Source of the DNA: DAOTZS01 sp034434335
GTDB taxonomy: Bacteria > Chloroflexota > Anaerolineae > CG2-30-64-16
NCBI GenBank assembly: GCA_034434335.1
Contig: DAOTZS010000072.1
Span: forward strand, 1 to 32,159
Length of the DNA stretch: 32,159 nt
Reading direction: 5' to 3'
The translations under genes were made by a program, and so were the position numbers. Shown one piece after another: positions 31,879-32,159 of the stretch; position 1 is the first letter of the stretch, and each line of letters starts with the position of its first letter. A model generated the notes under the pieces. The model made no database searches. It was not told where the DNA came from and worked only from the letters and a program-made list of their open reading frames with translations.

Positions 31879-31920
31879 CCAATTTACCAGCTACCAATCT
31901 ACCAGTTACCAATCTACCAA
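31879..31920 (+). repeat. Short tandem repeat in ferredoxin-nifX spacer
   Basis: Two 15-nt units (ACCAG[C/T]TACCAATCT, 31886-31915), made of ACCA-containing 7-8 nt subunits, flanked by partial copies. Sits just before the TGGAGG ribosome-binding site of the next gene. Confidence 0.75.
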
Positions 31921-31933
31921 CCTGGAGGTTCTC

Positions 31934-32159
31934 ATGCGCATTGCAGTTTCCACCGAGACGGACGCCGGCCTGGACGCGCCGGTGGCGGGGGACTTCGGGC
32001 GTTGCCCGTTCTTCACTTTGATTGACCTGGAGGGCGAGCAGATCCAGGCCGTGCGGGTCGTCGCGAACCCGTTCTTTCCGCACCACGAACCGGGGCAGGT
32101 GCCGGGATTCATTCATGCCCAAAATGCCAATGTGATGTTGACGGGCGGCATGGGCGGCC
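31934..32159 (+). CDS. Dinitrogenase iron-molybdenum cofactor-type protein (NifX/NafY/NifB C-terminal family), 3' truncated
   Basis: 75 residues before the window ends, without a stop codon. TGGAGG (31923-31928) is 5 nt before the ATG. MRIAVSTETDAGLDAPVAGDFGRCPFF is the common start of COG1433-type proteins, RNase-H-like folds that bind iron-molybdenum or related metal clusters; VMLTGGMGG at the window edge also fits. In many anaerobes such small proteins occur with ferredoxins and Mrp-type ATPases without nitrogenase, and their role there is unknown. No nif structural gene is visible here. Confidence 0.85.
   Translation, partial: MRIAVSTETDAGLDAPVAGDFGRCPFFTLIDLEGEQIQAVRVVANPFFPHHEPGQVPGFIHAQNANVMLTGGMGG

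Noticed and set aside
31879..31920. CRISPR-like repeat
   Set aside because: Units are 15 nt, contiguous and without spacers; no cas genes are near.
1..32159. tRNA, rRNA, insertion sequence or prophage
   Set aside because: No T-loop/acceptor pattern, rRNA stretch, transposase or integrase was recognised on either strand, and no attachment-site repeat was seen.

Overview
The window is a GC-rich, densely coded bacterial chromosome segment with about 28 protein genes on both strands. I found no rRNA, tRNA, CRISPR array, transposase or phage gene. Gene content fits a thermophilic or moderately thermophilic Chloroflexota-like (Anaerolineae-type) bacterium: a fused E1 alpha-beta 2-oxoacid dehydrogenase, PepF, NamZ (DUF1343), a PadR/ferredoxin/NifX-type cluster, a DPS-like ferritin and many palindromic intergenic repeats. 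This placement is inference from gene style, not a phylogenetic result.

Layout. (1) 1-2978: a 5'-truncated M19 dipeptidase, an NlpC/P60 peptidase and an alpha-oxoamine synthase, in one direction. (2) 2989-3690 (-): a membrane-anchored DsbA-like thiol oxidoreductase. It is divergently transcribed from 3864-7579 (+), an envelope glycan operon of O-antigen ligase-like protein, GtrA-like protein, GT4 glycosyltransferase and an unknown membrane protein. (3) 7597-8733 (-): NamZ muramidase, divergent from RtcA RNA cyclase. (4) 10176-14049: oligoendopeptidase F, a cold-shock protein with an unusual promoter/terminator leader, and an MFS transporter. (5) 14079-15555: a small ABM-type monooxygenase and an iron-type alcohol dehydrogenase. 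(6) 15841-19815: a dipeptide/oligopeptide-type ABC importer (binding lipoprotein plus two permeases, no ATPases), interrupted by a block of palindromes. (7) 19908-29399: a carbohydrate module. A minus-strand operon (class II aldolase, an oversized zinc-type dehydrogenase, a SrlD-like SDR) is divergent from a plus-strand series of DeoR regulator, fused E1, E2, RpiB and transaldolase. (8) 29512-32159: a mini cytochrome b5-like protein and a DPS-like ferritin (both minus), then PadR regulator, 2x[4Fe-4S] ferredoxin and the start of a NifX/NafY-type protein (plus).

How the genes may work together. The most interesting block is the DeoR-centred module. Two back-to-back sigma70-type promoters, whose -35 boxes form an inverted repeat, drive both arms. 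The minus arm looks like dehydrogenases and an aldolase acting on a sugar alcohol or its phosphate. The plus arm offers pentose/tetrose phosphate interconversion (RpiB, transaldolase) and oxidative decarboxylation of a 2-oxoacid such as pyruvate. The substrate is not known. One dehydrogenase has an apparent duplicated Rossmann region and is the best candidate for new enzymology. M19 peptidase, NlpC/P60 and NamZ, all apparently cytoplasmic where the N-terminus is visible, suggest muropeptide recycling.

Non-coding structure is notable. There are perfect 17-18 bp hairpins with a GGC-TTC-GCC apex whose stems differ by compensating changes between copies, a G-quadruplex motif, a possible leaderless leader peptide/terminator unit ahead of the cold-shock gene, and a strong inverted repeat at the padR promoter. 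All assignments come from reading motifs by eye; no database search was run.
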